Shown here: positions 8,287-17,513 of the stretch, piece after piece
Position numbering within the stretch: position 1 is the stretch's first letter
How the letters are laid out: each line of letters opens with the position of its first letter
Assembly (NCBI RefSeq): GCF_014596915.1
Contig: NZ_JACVWU010000002.1
Coordinates: 434,001 to 498,000, forward strand
Source: Streptomyces sp. TRM68416
GTDB taxonomy: Bacteria; Actinomycetota; Actinomycetes; Streptomycetales; Streptomycetaceae
Length of the DNA stretch: 64,000 nucleotides
Reading direction: 5' to 3'
Notes under the pieces: model-generated
Told to the model about the DNA's origin: nothing
Databases searched by the model: none
What the model saw: only the letters and a program-made list of their open reading frames with translations
Translations under genes and position numbers: made by a program

Positions 8287-8302
8287 CCGAACACATGTAC
8301 GA
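8287..8302. promoter_or_regulatory. LexA-type SOS box 2
   Basis: CCGAACACATGTACGA matches the same consensus at 10 of 12 fixed positions; the right core half reads GTAC instead of GTTC. It sits 46 bp from box 1 and 58 bp before the divergent membrane protein gene, so it could also affect that gene. Confidence 0.5.
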
Positions 8303-8359
8303 CAACCGTTCGGCCGCCTCCCACCTGCGGAAACGCCCGCCACCTCGGACTGTGGGGAC

Positions 8360-9424
8360 ATGACACAGAACAGCTTTCTCGCCGAGGTGAAGGACGCGGT
8401 CACCCCGCGGGCCACACTGCTGGTCCTCGGGGTGGTCGCCCTCCAGCTGCTGTTCATCGCCTCCTACGTGGGGGCGCTGCACAACCCCAAGCCGAAGGAC
8501 GTGCCCTTCGGGGTCGTCGCACCCCGGGCCGCGGCCGAGCAGACGGTGACCCGGCTGGAGCAGCTGCCCGGCTCACCGCTGGACCCGCGTGCGGTGGCCG
8601 ACGAGGCGACGGCGCGGAAACAGATCATGAACCGGGACATCGACGGCGCCCTGGTGATCGATCCGGCCGGCACCACCGACACGCTCCTGGTCGCCTCCGG
8701 CGGCGGCACCGTCCTCGCCACCGCCCTGGAGAGCCTCACCACCACCCTGGAGGAGAGCCAGCAGCGCACGGTGAGGACCGTCGACGTGGCCCCGGCGTCC
8801 GCCCAGGACTTCGACGGCCTGTCGTCCTTCTACCTGGTGGTGGGCTGGTGCGTCGGCGGCTACCTGTGCGCCTCGATCCTGGCGATCAGCACCGGGGCCC
8901 GGCCCGCCAACCCGCGCCGCGCGCTGATCCGACTGGTGGTGATGGCGCTGGTGTCGATCGTCGGCGGGCTCGGCGGCGCGGTCGTGGTCGGCCCGATCCT
9001 GGACGCCCTGCCCGGCAGCGTGGCCGCCTTCTGGTGGCTCGGGGCGCTGATCACCTTCGCCGTCGGCGCCGCCACCCTGGCCCTCCAGGGCGTCTTCGGG
9101 ATCGTCGGCATCGGCCTGGCGATCCTGCTCGTGGTGATCGCGGGCAACCCGAGCGCGGGCGGTGCCTTCCCGCTGCCGATGCTGCCACCGTTCTGGCAGG
9201 CGATCGGCCCGGCGCTGCCCCCGGGCGCCGGGACCTGGGCGGCACGCTCGATCGCGTACTTCGACGGCAACGACATGGCGGCCGCCCTGCTGGTCCTCTC
9301 GGCATGGGCGGCCGTCGGCATCGTGGTCACACTGGTGGCGGCGGGGCTGCGGCAACGGCGTGGGGACGACCCCCTGCCGACCCGAGCGGGCGCGGGCGAG
9401 CCCCGGCCGGCTCAGGCGCCGTAA
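8360..9424 (+). CDS. Multi-pass membrane protein, ABC-2/DUF3533-like
   Basis: A 354-residue protein with one N-terminal transmembrane helix (TLLVLGVVALQLLFIASYVG). An extracytoplasmic domain of about 130 residues follows (DVPFGVVAPRAAA, DGALVIDPAG), and then about five C-terminal helices. This architecture is shared by YhgE/Pip-type and ABC-2-like proteins involved in export or envelope processes. No ATPase partner lies nearby. It starts with ATG at 8360, divergent from dnaE2 across the LexA boxes, and its last 13 bp overlap the adhE stop. The actual substrate is unknown. Confidence 0.65.
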   Translation: MTQNSFLAEVKDAVTPRATLLVLGVVALQLLFIASYVGALHNPKPKDVPFGVVAPRAAAEQTVTRLEQLPGSPLDPRAVADEATARKQIMNRDIDGALVIDPAGTTDTLLVASGGGTVLATALESLTTTLEESQQRTVRTVDVAPASAQDFDGLSSFYLVVGWCVGGYLCASILAISTGARPANPRRALIRLVVMALVSIVGGLGGAVVVGPILDALPGSVAAFWWLGALITFAVGAATLALQGVFGIVGIGLAILLVVIAGNPSAGGAFPLPMLPPFWQAIGPALPPGAGTWAARSIAYFDGNDMAAALLVLSAWAAVGIVVTLVAAGLRQRRGDDPLPTRAGAGEPRPAQAP

Positions 9425-12006
9425 TACGCCCTCCGCATCAGCTCCTCCATCTCGTCGATCATCGGCATCCGCGGGTTGGCGGGCGCGCACTGGTCGGCAT
9501 AGGCGTTCAGCGCCTGCTGCGGGATCGCCGCGACGAAGGCCTCCTCGTCGACCCCCTCCTCCTGGAAGGAGGCCGGGATCCCGCAGCGCCTGCGCAGGTC
9601 CTCGATCGCACGGGCGTAGGACTCCACGCCCTCCTCCGGAGTGGCGGCGGGCAGGCCCAGCATGCGGGCGATGTCCTGGTAGCGCTCGGGGGCGCGGTAG
9701 GTCTCGGCCTTCGGCCACGGGGTGGCCTTGTGGGTGACCGTGCCGTTGTGCCGGACGACGTGCGGCAGCAGCAGCGCGTTGGTGCGGCCGTGGGCGACGT
9801 GGAAGGTGTTGCCCAGGGTGTGCGCCATCGCGTGCACCAGGCCGAGGAAGGAGTTGGCGAAGGCCATGCCCGCGATGGTGGAGGCGTTGTGCATCCGCTC
9901 CCGGGCCCGGGGCGCCCTGGCGCCCTCCTTCACACAGGCCTCCAGGTTCTCGAAGATCAGCTTGATGGCCTGCAGGCACTGGCCGTCGGTGAAGTCGCTC
10001 GCGTAGACCGAGACGTACGCCTCCGTCGCGTGGGTCAGCGCGTCGAAGCCGGAGTCGGCGGTCACCGTCGGCGGGAGGTCCATCGCCAGCACCGGGTCGA
10101 CGATGGCGACGTCGGGGGTGAGCGCGTAGTCGGCCAGCGGGTACTTCTGGGCGGCCTCGGGGTCGGAGATGACCGCGAAGGGCGTGACCTCCGAGCCGGT
10201 GCCGGACGTGGTCGGAATGGCCACCAGCTGGGCCTTCTCCCCCAGGTTCGGGAACTTGTAGGCCCGCTTGCGGATGTCGAAGAACTTCTCCCGGGTGTCG
10301 GCGAACTCCACCTCCGGCCGCTCGTACATCAGCCACATGATCTTCGCCGCGTCCATCGGCGAACCGCCGCCGAGCGCGATGATCGTGTCCGGCTCGAACT
10401 CCCGCATGGCGGCGGCGCCCGCGCGTACGGTGGCCAGCTCCGGGTTGGGCTCGACGTTGTCGATGAACTGCAGGGTGACCGGCTCCGCGCGGGAGTTGAG
10501 GATCTCGGTGACCTTGCGGACGAAGCCGAGCTGCTCCATCGTGCGGTCGGTGACGACGGTGACGCGGTGCACGTCCGGCATCGACTTCAGATAGCGGATG
10601 GCGTTCCGCTCGAAGTAGATCTTCGGCGGCACCTTGTACCACTGCATGTTGTTGTTGCGCCGTCCGATCCGCTTGATGTTGAGCAGGTTGACCGCCGAGA
10701 CGTTGTTGGACACCGAGTTGTGTCCGTACGAGCCGCAGCCCAGGGTCAGCGAGGGCAGGAAGGCGTTGTAGACGCTGCCGATGCCGCCGAGGCTGGACGG
10801 CGCGTTGACGATCACCCGGATCGCCTTGACCCGCCTGCCGAACTCCTCGGCCAGTTCCTCGTCCTCGGTGTGGACGGCCGCGGAGTGCCCGAGACCGTCG
10901 AACTCGACCATACGGGCGGACAGTTCGAGTCCGTGCTCGGTGGACGTGGCCTTCAGTGCCGCGAGCACCGGCGACAGCTTCTCCCGGGTCAGCGGCTCGC
11001 GCTCGCCGACCTCCGCGCACTCGGCGACGAGCACGGAGGTGCCCTCGGGCACGGTGAAGCCGGCCTGCTCGGCGATCCAGGCGGCGGACTTGCCGACCAC
11101 GGCCGAGTTGAGCTTGGCCGCGGCGCAGTTGGCGCCGTCCGCGCCGACTCCGAAGAGGAACTCCTCCAGCTTGGCCTTCTCGGCCTCGGAGACGACATGG
11201 GCGTTGAGCCGCTCCAGCTCGGCGAGCCCGGCCTCGTAGACCTCCCGGTCCAGGATGACGGCCTGCTCGGAGGCGCAGATCATGCCGTTGTCGAAGGCCT
11301 TGGACAGGACGATGTCGTGGATGGCGCGGCCGAGGTCGGCGTCCGCGGCGACGTAGGCGGGCACGTTGCCCGCGCCGACGCCGAGGGCCGGCTTGCCGCA
11401 GGAGTAGGCGGCCCGGACCATCGAGTTGCCGCCGGTGGCGAGGATGGTGGAGACGCCGTCGTGGTGCATCAGCAGCCGGGTGGCCTCCATGGAGGGCTCC
11501 TCGATCCACTGCACGCACCCCTCGGGCGCCCCGGCCGCGACGGCCGCGTCCCGCACCACGCGGGCGGCCTCGGCGGAGCACCTCTGGGCGCTGGGGTGGA
11601 AGGCGAAGACGATCGGGTTGCGGGTCTTCAGCGCGATCAGCGCCTTGAAGACGGTGGTGGAGGTCGGGTTGGTCACCGGGGTCATCGCGCACACCACGCC
11701 GACGGGCTCGGCGATCTCGGTGACGCCGTTCAGCTCGTCGCGGTGGACGACGCCGGCGGTCCGCAGGCCGCGCATCGAGTGGGTGACGTGCTCGCAGGCG
11801 AAGATGTTCTTGACGGCCTTGTCCTCGAACAGCCCGCGCCCGGTCTCCTCGACCGCCAGCCTGGCCAGCTCCCCGTGGGCGGCCAGTGCCGCGAGAGACG
11901 CCTTCTGGACGATGTGATCAACCTGCTCCTGGTCGTAAGCCTCGAACCGGCGAAGCGCGTCCAGCGCGCCCTCCACCAGTAGGTCCACCCGGTCTGCGAC
12001 CTGCAT
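9412..12006 (-). CDS. adhE: Bifunctional acetaldehyde-CoA/alcohol dehydrogenase
   Basis: An 864-residue fusion enzyme. The N-terminal aldehyde dehydrogenase half has its catalytic Cys in DNGMICASEQAV. The C-terminal iron-dependent alcohol dehydrogenase half has GGGSPMDAAK and metal-site histidines in VHAMAHTLGNTFHVAHGRTN. It reduces acetyl-CoA to acetaldehyde and then ethanol, recycling NADH. Length is normal for AdhE. ATG at 12006 follows AAGGAGG. An intact fermentative enzyme is notable in an aerobic genus; it may serve redox balance in oxygen-limited mycelium. I looked for a Rex-type palindrome just upstream and did not see one. Confidence 0.95.
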   Translation of the reverse strand: MQVADRVDLLVEGALDALRRFEAYDQEQVDHIVQKASLAALAAHGELARLAVEETGRGLFEDKAVKNIFACEHVTHSMRGLRTAGVVHRDELNGVTEIAEPVGVVCAMTPVTNPTSTTVFKALIALKTRNPIVFAFHPSAQRCSAEAARVVRDAAVAAGAPEGCVQWIEEPSMEATRLLMHHDGVSTILATGGNSMVRAAYSCGKPALGVGAGNVPAYVAADADLGRAIHDIVLSKAFDNGMICASEQAVILDREVYEAGLAELERLNAHVVSEAEKAKLEEFLFGVGADGANCAAAKLNSAVVGKSAAWIAEQAGFTVPEGTSVLVAECAEVGEREPLTREKLSPVLAALKATSTEHGLELSARMVEFDGLGHSAAVHTEDEELAEEFGRRVKAIRVIVNAPSSLGGIGSVYNAFLPSLTLGCGSYGHNSVSNNVSAVNLLNIKRIGRRNNNMQWYKVPPKIYFERNAIRYLKSMPDVHRVTVVTDRTMEQLGFVRKVTEILNSRAEPVTLQFIDNVEPNPELATVRAGAAAMREFEPDTIIALGGGSPMDAAKIMWLMYERPEVEFADTREKFFDIRKRAYKFPNLGEKAQLVAIPTTSGTGSEVTPFAVISDPEAAQKYPLADYALTPDVAIVDPVLAMDLPPTVTADSGFDALTHATEAYVSVYASDFTDGQCLQAIKLIFENLEACVKEGARAPRARERMHNASTIAGMAFANSFLGLVHAMAHTLGNTFHVAHGRTNALLLPHVVRHNGTVTHKATPWPKAETYRAPERYQDIARMLGLPAATPEEGVESYARAIEDLRRRCGIPASFQEEGVDEEAFVAAIPQQALNAYADQCAPANPRMPMIDEMEELMRRAYYGA

Positions 12007-12046
12007 GGCAGGCCTCCTTCACCCCAGCCTTCGCTAACACCTCCAT

Positions 12047-12296
12047 TCGAACGCCACGAGGCGGGCGCCGGGGCACGAGAAGGGCCCTACCTGCGGGAAG
12101 AAGGTCCCGGGAGGGGCTGGGACGAAGGTCCCGGAAACAGAAAAGGGCCCCGAAAGGGGCGAGAGGCCGAGGGAGAACCCGCGGCCGCCGACGGCGCTCG
12201 GCCCCCACGGGCCATCCGCACCCGACCACGAAAGCAGCACGGGTGGTGCGGGTGGGAACGACCACGAACAACCCACCCGCACCCGGCACACAAACC
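12047..12296. repeat. Intergenic repeat-rich segment, including dispersed repeat copy A (12180-12258)
   Basis: The 290-bp gap between adhE and the protease holds no convincing gene. It contains two GAAGGTCCCGG direct repeats and a small GCCCC-GAAA-GGGGC hairpin at 12147-12160. Bases 12180-12258 match a second segment at 32732-32813, sharing CGGCCGCCGACGGCG, CCGCACCCGAC and GGGTGGTGCGGGTGGGAA. The copy can fold on itself, CCGCACCCG against the GGGTGCGG-type arm. It probably also acts as a terminator for the protease gene. Confidence 0.65.
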
Positions 12297-13379
12297 TCAG
12301 CCGATCTCCGTGCCCGTCGCCGACAGCGCCTCCGTCACCGGCTGGAAGAAGGTCTCCCCGCCGGAGGTGCAGTCGCCGCTGCCGCCGGAGGTGAGGCCGA
12401 CCGCCTTGTCGCCGGAGAAGAGGGAGCCGCCGCTGTCGCCGGGTTCGGCGCAGACGTCGGTCTGGATCAGACCGTTGACGATGTCACCGTTGCCGTAGTT
12501 CACGGTGGCGTCGAGCCCGGTGACCGTCCCGGAGTGCACCTGGGTGGTGGACCCGCTGCGGGTGACCTCCATGCCGACGGTGGCGTCGATCGCACCCGAA
12601 ATGGCCTGCGCGGAACCGTCGTAGAGGTTCACCTCGCTCGGGTGGTCGACGTCCGCGGTGTACTTGACCAGTCCGTAGTCGTCGTCCGGGAAGCTGGAGA
12701 CCTCGTTGCTGCCCAGGGCGTTCCCGTCCGCGTCCTGCCAGTCGGTGATGCCCTCGGTGCAGTGCCCCGCGGTCAGGAAGAACGGCTCCCCGCCCTTGAC
12801 CACGTTGAAGCCGAGGGAGCAACGACCGGTGCCGCCGGTGATGGCGTCACCGCCCGCGACGAAGGGCTTGAACTCACCCTTCGTACGCTGGAGTTCGGCA
12901 GCGCCGCCGAGCCCGTCGACCACCTTCGTGAGCTTGGCCCACTCGGCGTCGGAGACCGTGCGGTCGGCGGTGACGACGACCTTGTTGGAGATCGGGTCGG
13001 TCACCCAGGACGTACCCGGGATCGTCGCGTCCTGCTTCAACGTGCTGCGCGCGCTCTTGAGTTCGGCGAGGGAGTTCGCCACCAGCCGGGCCTTGGCGCC
13101 GGCCTCCTCCACGGATGCGGCCGCGTCCTTGTCGACCACGTTCACCACGAGGTTCTTCGTCTGCGCGTCGTAGTACACGCCGGCCGTACCGGCGCCGAGA
13201 TCCTTGACCAGCGTCGAGGCGAGCTTTCCGGCCGCCGTGACCGACAGGGTCTCGGGCGTGGCGGTCGTAGCGGGCTCGTCGGCGTTCGCAGTCTGGAAGG
13301 TGACACCCGCGGTCACCAGTGCGGCGATGCCCGCACCTGCCGCGGCGGCCCGCCGCTTGGGTATGCGTCGGTGCTTCAA
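12297..13379 (-). CDS. Secreted S1 serine protease, streptogrisin D-like preproenzyme
   Basis: A 360-residue preproprotein. It has a signal peptide with a basic KHRRIPKRR start and a cleavage region near residue 34. An alpha-lytic-protease-type propeptide runs to about residue 178, and the mature chymotrypsin-like domain starts around [13 protein letters not shown]. The triad is visible: His in TAGHC, Asp in DDDYGLV, Ser in [10 protein letters not shown]. Paired cysteines flank the His and Ser sites. The long propeptide resembles streptogrisin D more than A/B. It is paired with a second streptogrisin-like gene 1.3 kb upstream on the same strand, separated by a slipin gene. It degrades proteins in the medium; the propeptide acts as folding chaperone. 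Confidence 0.92.
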   Translation of the reverse strand: MKHRRIPKRRAAAAGAGIAALVTAGVTFQTANADEPATTATPETLSVTAAGKLASTLVKDLGAGTAGVYYDAQTKNLVVNVVDKDAAASVEEAGAKARLVANSLAELKSARSTLKQDATIPGTSWVTDPISNKVVVTADRTVSDAEWAKLTKVVDGLGGAAELQRTKGEFKPFVAGGDAITGGTGRCSLGFNVVKGGEPFFLTAGHCTEGITDWQDADGNALGSNEVSSFPDDDYGLVKYTADVDHPSEVNLYDGSAQAISGAIDATVGMEVTRSGSTTQVHSGTVTGLDATVNYGNGDIVNGLIQTDVCAEPGDSGGSLFSGDKAVGLTSGGSGDCTSGGETFFQPVTEALSATGTEIG

Positions 13380-13656
13380 CTCACGTCCTCCTGTGGGGGG
13401 TCGGTCCGCGAGGTTGTGGGGACCTCAAGAACCGTAAGGTGTACGGCCGCAGAGGCGGCGCACAGCAAAAAGCCGCGTCCGTGCCGGTTGATCGGCGCCT
13501 ACTATTCCGAGGCTCACAGGGGACACACAAGGTCGACTTCAGGACGTACACACGGTCGTCACGACCCAACCCCGACCTCTTGACCGTGCACAGTCACCCC
13601 AGGTGCATTCGCACTGCAAACACTACGTGCGAGTAACTTGCTGCACCGAGTGAGGT

Positions 13657-14550
13657 CTACTCCTGTCCTGAATCCGACCCTTCGGGGGCCCGGTCCAACA
13701 GGGGCTCCACAGACGGCAGTCGTTCCTGCTCGGCGGGCCGCTCGGCAGAACGCGCTTGCTGCACGGACGGCGGAGAACCCGCCTGCCCCACCCCCTGCGC
13801 CTTCTCCAGGAACCGCAACAACTCCACCGGGAACGGCAGCACGAGGGTCGAGTTCTTCTCGGCCGCGACCGCCACGACCGTTTGGAGCAGCCGCAGTTGC
13901 AGCGCGGCGGGCGTGTCCTCCATCTGCTGCGCGGCCTCGGCGAGCTTCTTCGACGCCTGGAACTCGGCGTCGGCGTTGATGACCCGGGCCCGCCGCTCAC
14001 GGTCGGCCTCGGCCTGCCGGGCCATCGAGCGCTTCATTGTCTCGGGCAGGGAGACGTCCTTGATCTCGACGCGGTCGATCTGCACGCCCCAGCCGATCGC
14101 CGGGCTGTCGATCATCAGCTCCAGACCCTGGTTGAGCTTCTCGCGGTTGGACAGCAGATCGTCCAGGTCGCTCTTGCCGATGATCGAGCGCAGCGAGGTC
14201 TGCGCCATCTGCGAGACCGCGAACCGGTAGTCCTCTACCCGCACCAGGGCGTCCGCCGCGTCCACCACCTTGAAGTAGACGACCGCGTCCACCTTCACCG
14301 TGACGTTGTCCCGGGTGATGCCCTCCTGGGCCGGCACCGGCATCGTCACGATCTGCATGTTCACCTTGTGCAGCCGGTCCACCACCGGAATGATCATCGT
14401 GAACCCCGGTCCCCGCACCTCGGGGCGGAGCCTGCCGAGCCGGAGGACCACACCCCGCTCGTACTGCTTGACGACGCGCGCCGCCGCCATCACGTACACC
14501 GCTCCGACGGACGCGAGAGCGGCTCCCGCCGCCACCAGTTCCTCGACCAT
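13657..14550 (-). CDS. SPFH/Band 7 (slipin/stomatin-like) membrane protein
   Basis: A 297-residue protein. An N-terminal transmembrane helix (about residues 5-25) precedes the Band 7 domain: ERGVVLRLGRLRPEVRGPG, TVKVDAVVYFKVVDA, the SLRSIIGKSDLDDLLSNRE helix and RVEIKDVSLPE. A coiled-coil of ERRARVINADAEFQASKKLAEAA type follows. Slipins oligomerise at membrane microdomains. Bacterial ones are often paired with a NfeD protease, but none lies here. The C-terminal 50 residues are Pro/Ser/Gln-rich and disordered. I chose ATG at 14550, because the upstream extension lacks a ribosome site. It lies between two secreted proteases without operon spacing to either. Confidence 0.9.
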   Translation of the reverse strand: MVEELVAAGAALASVGAVYVMAAARVVKQYERGVVLRLGRLRPEVRGPGFTMIIPVVDRLHKVNMQIVTMPVPAQEGITRDNVTVKVDAVVYFKVVDAADALVRVEDYRFAVSQMAQTSLRSIIGKSDLDDLLSNREKLNQGLELMIDSPAIGWGVQIDRVEIKDVSLPETMKRSMARQAEADRERRARVINADAEFQASKKLAEAAQQMEDTPAALQLRLLQTVVAVAAEKNSTLVLPFPVELLRFLEKAQGVGQAGSPPSVQQARSAERPAEQERLPSVEPLLDRAPEGSDSGQE

Positions 14551-14636
14551 CACGGCCCCCAGGGTCCGAAGTGGGCGCATCAGGCGTGTCGGGCGCCACC
14601 TGGTGTGTCCTTCGACGGTAACTCCGCGGTCCGGAC

Positions 14637-14680
14637 AAGGGCGAGCCCCCGCACGGCGGTTGCGTGCGGGGGCTCGCCTT
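14637..14680. terminator. Strong hairpin terminator
   Basis: An inverted repeat of about 17 bp (AGGGCGAGCCCCCGCAC and complement) with a 9-nt loop lies downstream of the second streptogrisin gene and upstream of the slipin gene. It should separate these transcripts. Confidence 0.75.
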
Positions 14681-14731
14681 CTGCTGGCTGCGCAGGTGCG
14701 GGGTCTACGACCGCCGGTACTACGGGCCGGC

Positions 14732-15640
14732 CTAGTAGACGCTCATGCCGTAGGCGTTCAGGGCCTCCACGACGGGCTGGAAGAAGGTCGTGCCGCCCCA
14801 GGTGCAGTTGCCGCTGCCGCCGGAGGTCAGGCCGTAGGCGACGCCGTTGCTGCCGTAGAGCGGGCCGCCGGAGTCGCCGGGCTCGGCGCAGACGTTGGTC
14901 TGGATCATGCCGTAGACGACGTCGCCGCCGCCGTAGTTGACGGTCGCGTTGAGGGCGGTGACACGGCCGGTGCGGGTACCGGTGGTGGAGCCGGTGCGGA
15001 TGACGTTGGTACCCACGCTCGGGTTGGCAGCCCTGGTGATGTCCACGCTGCCCGCGGTGCCCGACTTGCTGATCGAGCCGTTGGTGTACCGGACGATCCC
15101 GTAGTCGTTGTTCGGGAAGCTGGAGCCGGCGGTCGGGCCGAGAACCGTCGTACGGCCGGAGTTGGAGTACCACGTGCCCGCGCCGTCGGTGCAGTGACCG
15201 GCAGTCAGGAAGTAGTAGGCACCCGCGCTGTTGCGGACGTTGAAGCCGAGGGAGCAGCGCCAGCTGCTCGCATAGATGGCGTCGCCGCCGCCGATGTACT
15301 TCTGGAACTTGCCCGGGGTCCGCTTGATCGTCAGCGCGTCGGCGTTGGCGCCGGCCTGCTGCCTGATCTTGTTGATCTCGGCCTGGGAGACCGTGCTGTC
15401 GACGGTGACGACGACCCGGTTGGTCTTGCTGTCGACGGCCCAGGCGGTGCCGGGGACATCGGCCTTGAGCACGGAGCCGCTCGCGTTCTTCAGCTGGGCG
15501 GAGCTGAAGGTGGTGGGGGTGTCGGCCGCGGTCGCGCTGGGGATCGCGACCGCTGCTGCGGCCACGAGGCCGGTGGATACGGCGATCAGCCGGGTCCGTC
15601 TCGTCATGCCACTGCGGGGGGTAGTGCGCTTGATCCTCAC
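14732..15640 (-). CDS. Secreted S1 serine protease, streptogrisin A/B-like preproenzyme
   Basis: A 302-residue preproprotein. The start is GTG at 15640 behind GGAGG; longer frames upstream are unsupported. The signal peptide ([20 protein letters not shown]) ends near TAAD, and a propeptide of about 75 residues follows. The mature domain begins around [19 protein letters not shown]. The triad is His in TAGHC, Asp in NNDYGIVRY and Ser in [11 protein letters not shown], with disulfide cysteines in the expected places. The short propeptide and mature sequence fit streptogrisin A/B, a broad-specificity extracellular protease. It is probably an ancient paralogue of the gene at 12297-13379. Confidence 0.93.
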   Translation of the reverse strand: MRIKRTTPRSGMTRRTRLIAVSTGLVAAAAVAIPSATAADTPTTFSSAQLKNASGSVLKADVPGTAWAVDSKTNRVVVTVDSTVSQAEINKIRQQAGANADALTIKRTPGKFQKYIGGGDAIYASSWRCSLGFNVRNSAGAYYFLTAGHCTDGAGTWYSNSGRTTVLGPTAGSSFPNNDYGIVRYTNGSISKSGTAGSVDITRAANPSVGTNVIRTGSTTGTRTGRVTALNATVNYGGGDVVYGMIQTNVCAEPGDSGGPLYGSNGVAYGLTSGGSGNCTWGGTTFFQPVVEALNAYGMSVY

Positions 15641-15820
15641 TTTTCGTTCCTCCACATGGGAAGTCGGGGGCCGTCGTGGGGTTCGGGCCCGTGAGGCGCA
15701 GCCAGGGGTTCGGGACTGTCCGGATTCCGAACATGCCGTGCCCCTGACAAGCGCTGTGGGGGAGTATTCGGCCACACGGCCGCCGGGCGCAAGGGCGCCT
15801 TTCGGCCGTACGGCCCTCAA

Positions 15821-15956
15821 CCGACGGCGACGGGCGACCTTCAACCGACAGCGCGGGCGACCTTCAAGCGACGCGACGGGCGACCTTCAACCGACAGCGA
15901 CGGGCAGCCTTCAGTCGACAGCGACGGGCAGCCTTCAAACCGACAGCGACGAGCGG
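15821..15956. repeat. Six-unit 23-25 bp tandem repeat
   Basis: Units of the form CCGACAGCGACGGGCNNCCTTCAA repeat at 15821, 15845, 15868, 15891, 15915 and, truncated, 15940. Copies differ by substitutions and 1-2 bp indels. The array lies in the 354-bp gap between the streptogrisin promoter region and the 3' end of the Cys-rich protein gene. The rest of the gap (15641-15820) shows no gene. Confidence 0.85.
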
Positions 15957-15994
15957 CCGATCGCGCACGAACCCGTCGGCGCCCGTACAGCCGC

Positions 15995-17185
15995 TCAGCA
16001 GTTGCACCCGCAGTCGCAGCCGTCGCAGCCGCAGCCGTCGCCCCCACAGCAGTTGCTACAGCAGTCGCAGCAGCCGCAGCAGTCCCCGCACCCACCGTCG
16101 CAGTGCGTACACAGCCCCTGCCGCCGCTGCCGCGACCACGGATCGTCGTACTCCCCGCAGCACACCTGGCACGTACAGGCCAGCCCCATCCACACCGCGC
16201 ACCCCGCCAGCAGCCCCCGTCGGTCCCGCCGCGGCGGTTCCGGCGGAAACCCACCCGGACCGCCCGGACCACCGGGAAAGCCGGGCGCACCGCCGGGCGG
16301 CGCATAGGGCCCCGCCATGTGCGAGCAGGACGCCGCCCCGAACGCCCGGTCCACCGACCGCCGCAGCTCGTGCACCAGCAGCAGATGGACCAGCCGCGCG
16401 TCGGCGAAGTCGGCCTCCCGCAGCGCCAACCGGATCCCGTGCAGCGCGTCGTCGGCGAGCCGTCGCGCCTCCTCCACCGGCGTCCCGGTCGCCGTCAGCG
16501 GGTTCCACGCACCCGACGCCGCGTCAGTTTCCTTGTCCTCCACGGCGTCCAGCAGATGTGCGAGCCGCCCGAAGAGCCGCCCCGCCTCGGCGAGCGGCTC
16601 GGCGTTGCCCGGCCGCCCGGCCAGCACGGCGGTGTGCGCGAACGCGGCCGCCGTCGCGGTCTCGGTCGGCTCGGTGACCGCCAGGATCGGCGTCCCCGGC
16701 CCGGCCAGCGCCTCGATGCCGACCTGCCGGTCCACGGCGTCCACCAGTACGGCCGTGTCGAACCCGACGGCCGCACCACCGCGCGCCCCGGCCGCACCCC
16801 AGCTCACCGCCACCCGCCGGGCCGCCGACGCCATCGGCCGGCGCGCCAGCAGCCCGTCGCGGTCGGCCACATGGTCGCGCACCTTCGCGGAGGCCAGTAC
16901 CAGCGACACCGCGGCCGCGAGCCGCGCGCCCTCGCCGTGTGCCACGGACGCGGTGCGCATCCCGCGCAACGGGCACGGCCCCGCCGTACGCCGCCCCGCG
17001 TCCTCCCGTCCGGCCTGAGCCTCCGTCAGAACCGAGACGAGCAGCCCGTCGTAGTTGGTCACGACCCGCGCGAACTGGCCGTGGTCGCCGCGCAACGCGA
17101 GGCAGAGACCGCACAGATGGGCCATCCACTGGCCGGCCAGGCGCTCCCCGAGCCGATGCCGACAGGGCCTGACGATTCCGAACAC
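15995..17185 (-). CDS. DUF5685-type protein with extreme Cys-rich C-terminal tail
   Basis: A 396-residue protein starting at GTG 17185 behind GGGGGAG. The N-terminal 300 residues are helical, with a CRHRLGERLAGQW and HLCGLCLALRGDHG motif (Cys/His pairs) and a repeated ARRLADDALHGIRLAL-type helical region. A Pro/Gly linker (GGAPGFPGGPGGPGG) follows. The final 65 residues hold about 25 cysteines, in pairs such as CGCCDCCSNCC and CGCDGCDCGCNC. No enzymatic motif is visible. The tail suggests metal (Zn, Cu or Fe-S) binding or disulfide packing, as in metallothioneins. Function is unknown. It is divergent from sepF. Confidence 0.75.
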   Translation of the reverse strand: MFGIVRPCRHRLGERLAGQWMAHLCGLCLALRGDHGQFARVVTNYDGLLVSVLTEAQAGREDAGRRTAGPCPLRGMRTASVAHGEGARLAAAVSLVLASAKVRDHVADRDGLLARRPMASAARRVAVSWGAAGARGGAAVGFDTAVLVDAVDRQVGIEALAGPGTPILAVTEPTETATAAAFAHTAVLAGRPGNAEPLAEAGRLFGRLAHLLDAVEDKETDAASGAWNPLTATGTPVEEARRLADDALHGIRLALREADFADARLVHLLLVHELRRSVDRAFGAASCSHMAGPYAPPGGAPGFPGGPGGPGGFPPEPPRRDRRGLLAGCAVWMGLACTCQVCCGEYDDPWSRQRRQGLCTHCDGGCGDCCGCCDCCSNCCGGDGCGCDGCDCGCNC

Positions 17186-17513
17186 GACGCTCCCCCGTGA
17201 TTGATGCGCGTGATTGATACGACATGTGCGCCGCGGCATCGTATCGACCACCCCTGCGGCCCCTTGCGCACCCTCCGGGTTCACCCGGACGCACCGCACA
17301 TCACCCATACGCCGCGAAGAATCATATTTCACTCACAGTCAGCAGCCGTGTGGGGCGCGGCCCTTGGGGTACCTGGGCTCTCGACGGATTCGCCGTGCAC
17401 CAGTACCGTCACAAACCCCCCGCGCGGCGTCTATCCACTTGGCGCACCGTCCGCATCATGGATGACCATAGGGATGCGGAAAGCAAGAAAGACCGCTGTG
17501 AGAGGAGGCGTCC
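17186..17513. promoter_or_regulatory. Divergent promoter region with inverted repeat
   Basis: This 328-bp non-coding gap lies between the Cys-rich gene and sepF. It contains the inverted repeat GATACGA...TCGTATC (17216-17245), 31 bp upstream of the Cys-rich gene start. It also carries the sepF ribosome site GAGAGGAGG just before 17514. I see no further gene. Confidence 0.4.

Noticed and set aside
8573..11982. Open frames of about 1000 codons on both strands over adhE and its flank
   Set aside because: They follow adhE in other frames, with high Arg/Gly/Pro content and no motifs. Such long shadows are normal in very GC-rich DNA.
12007..12100. Rex operator for adhE
   Set aside because: No TGTGAA-N-TTCACA-like palindrome seen within about 90 bp upstream.
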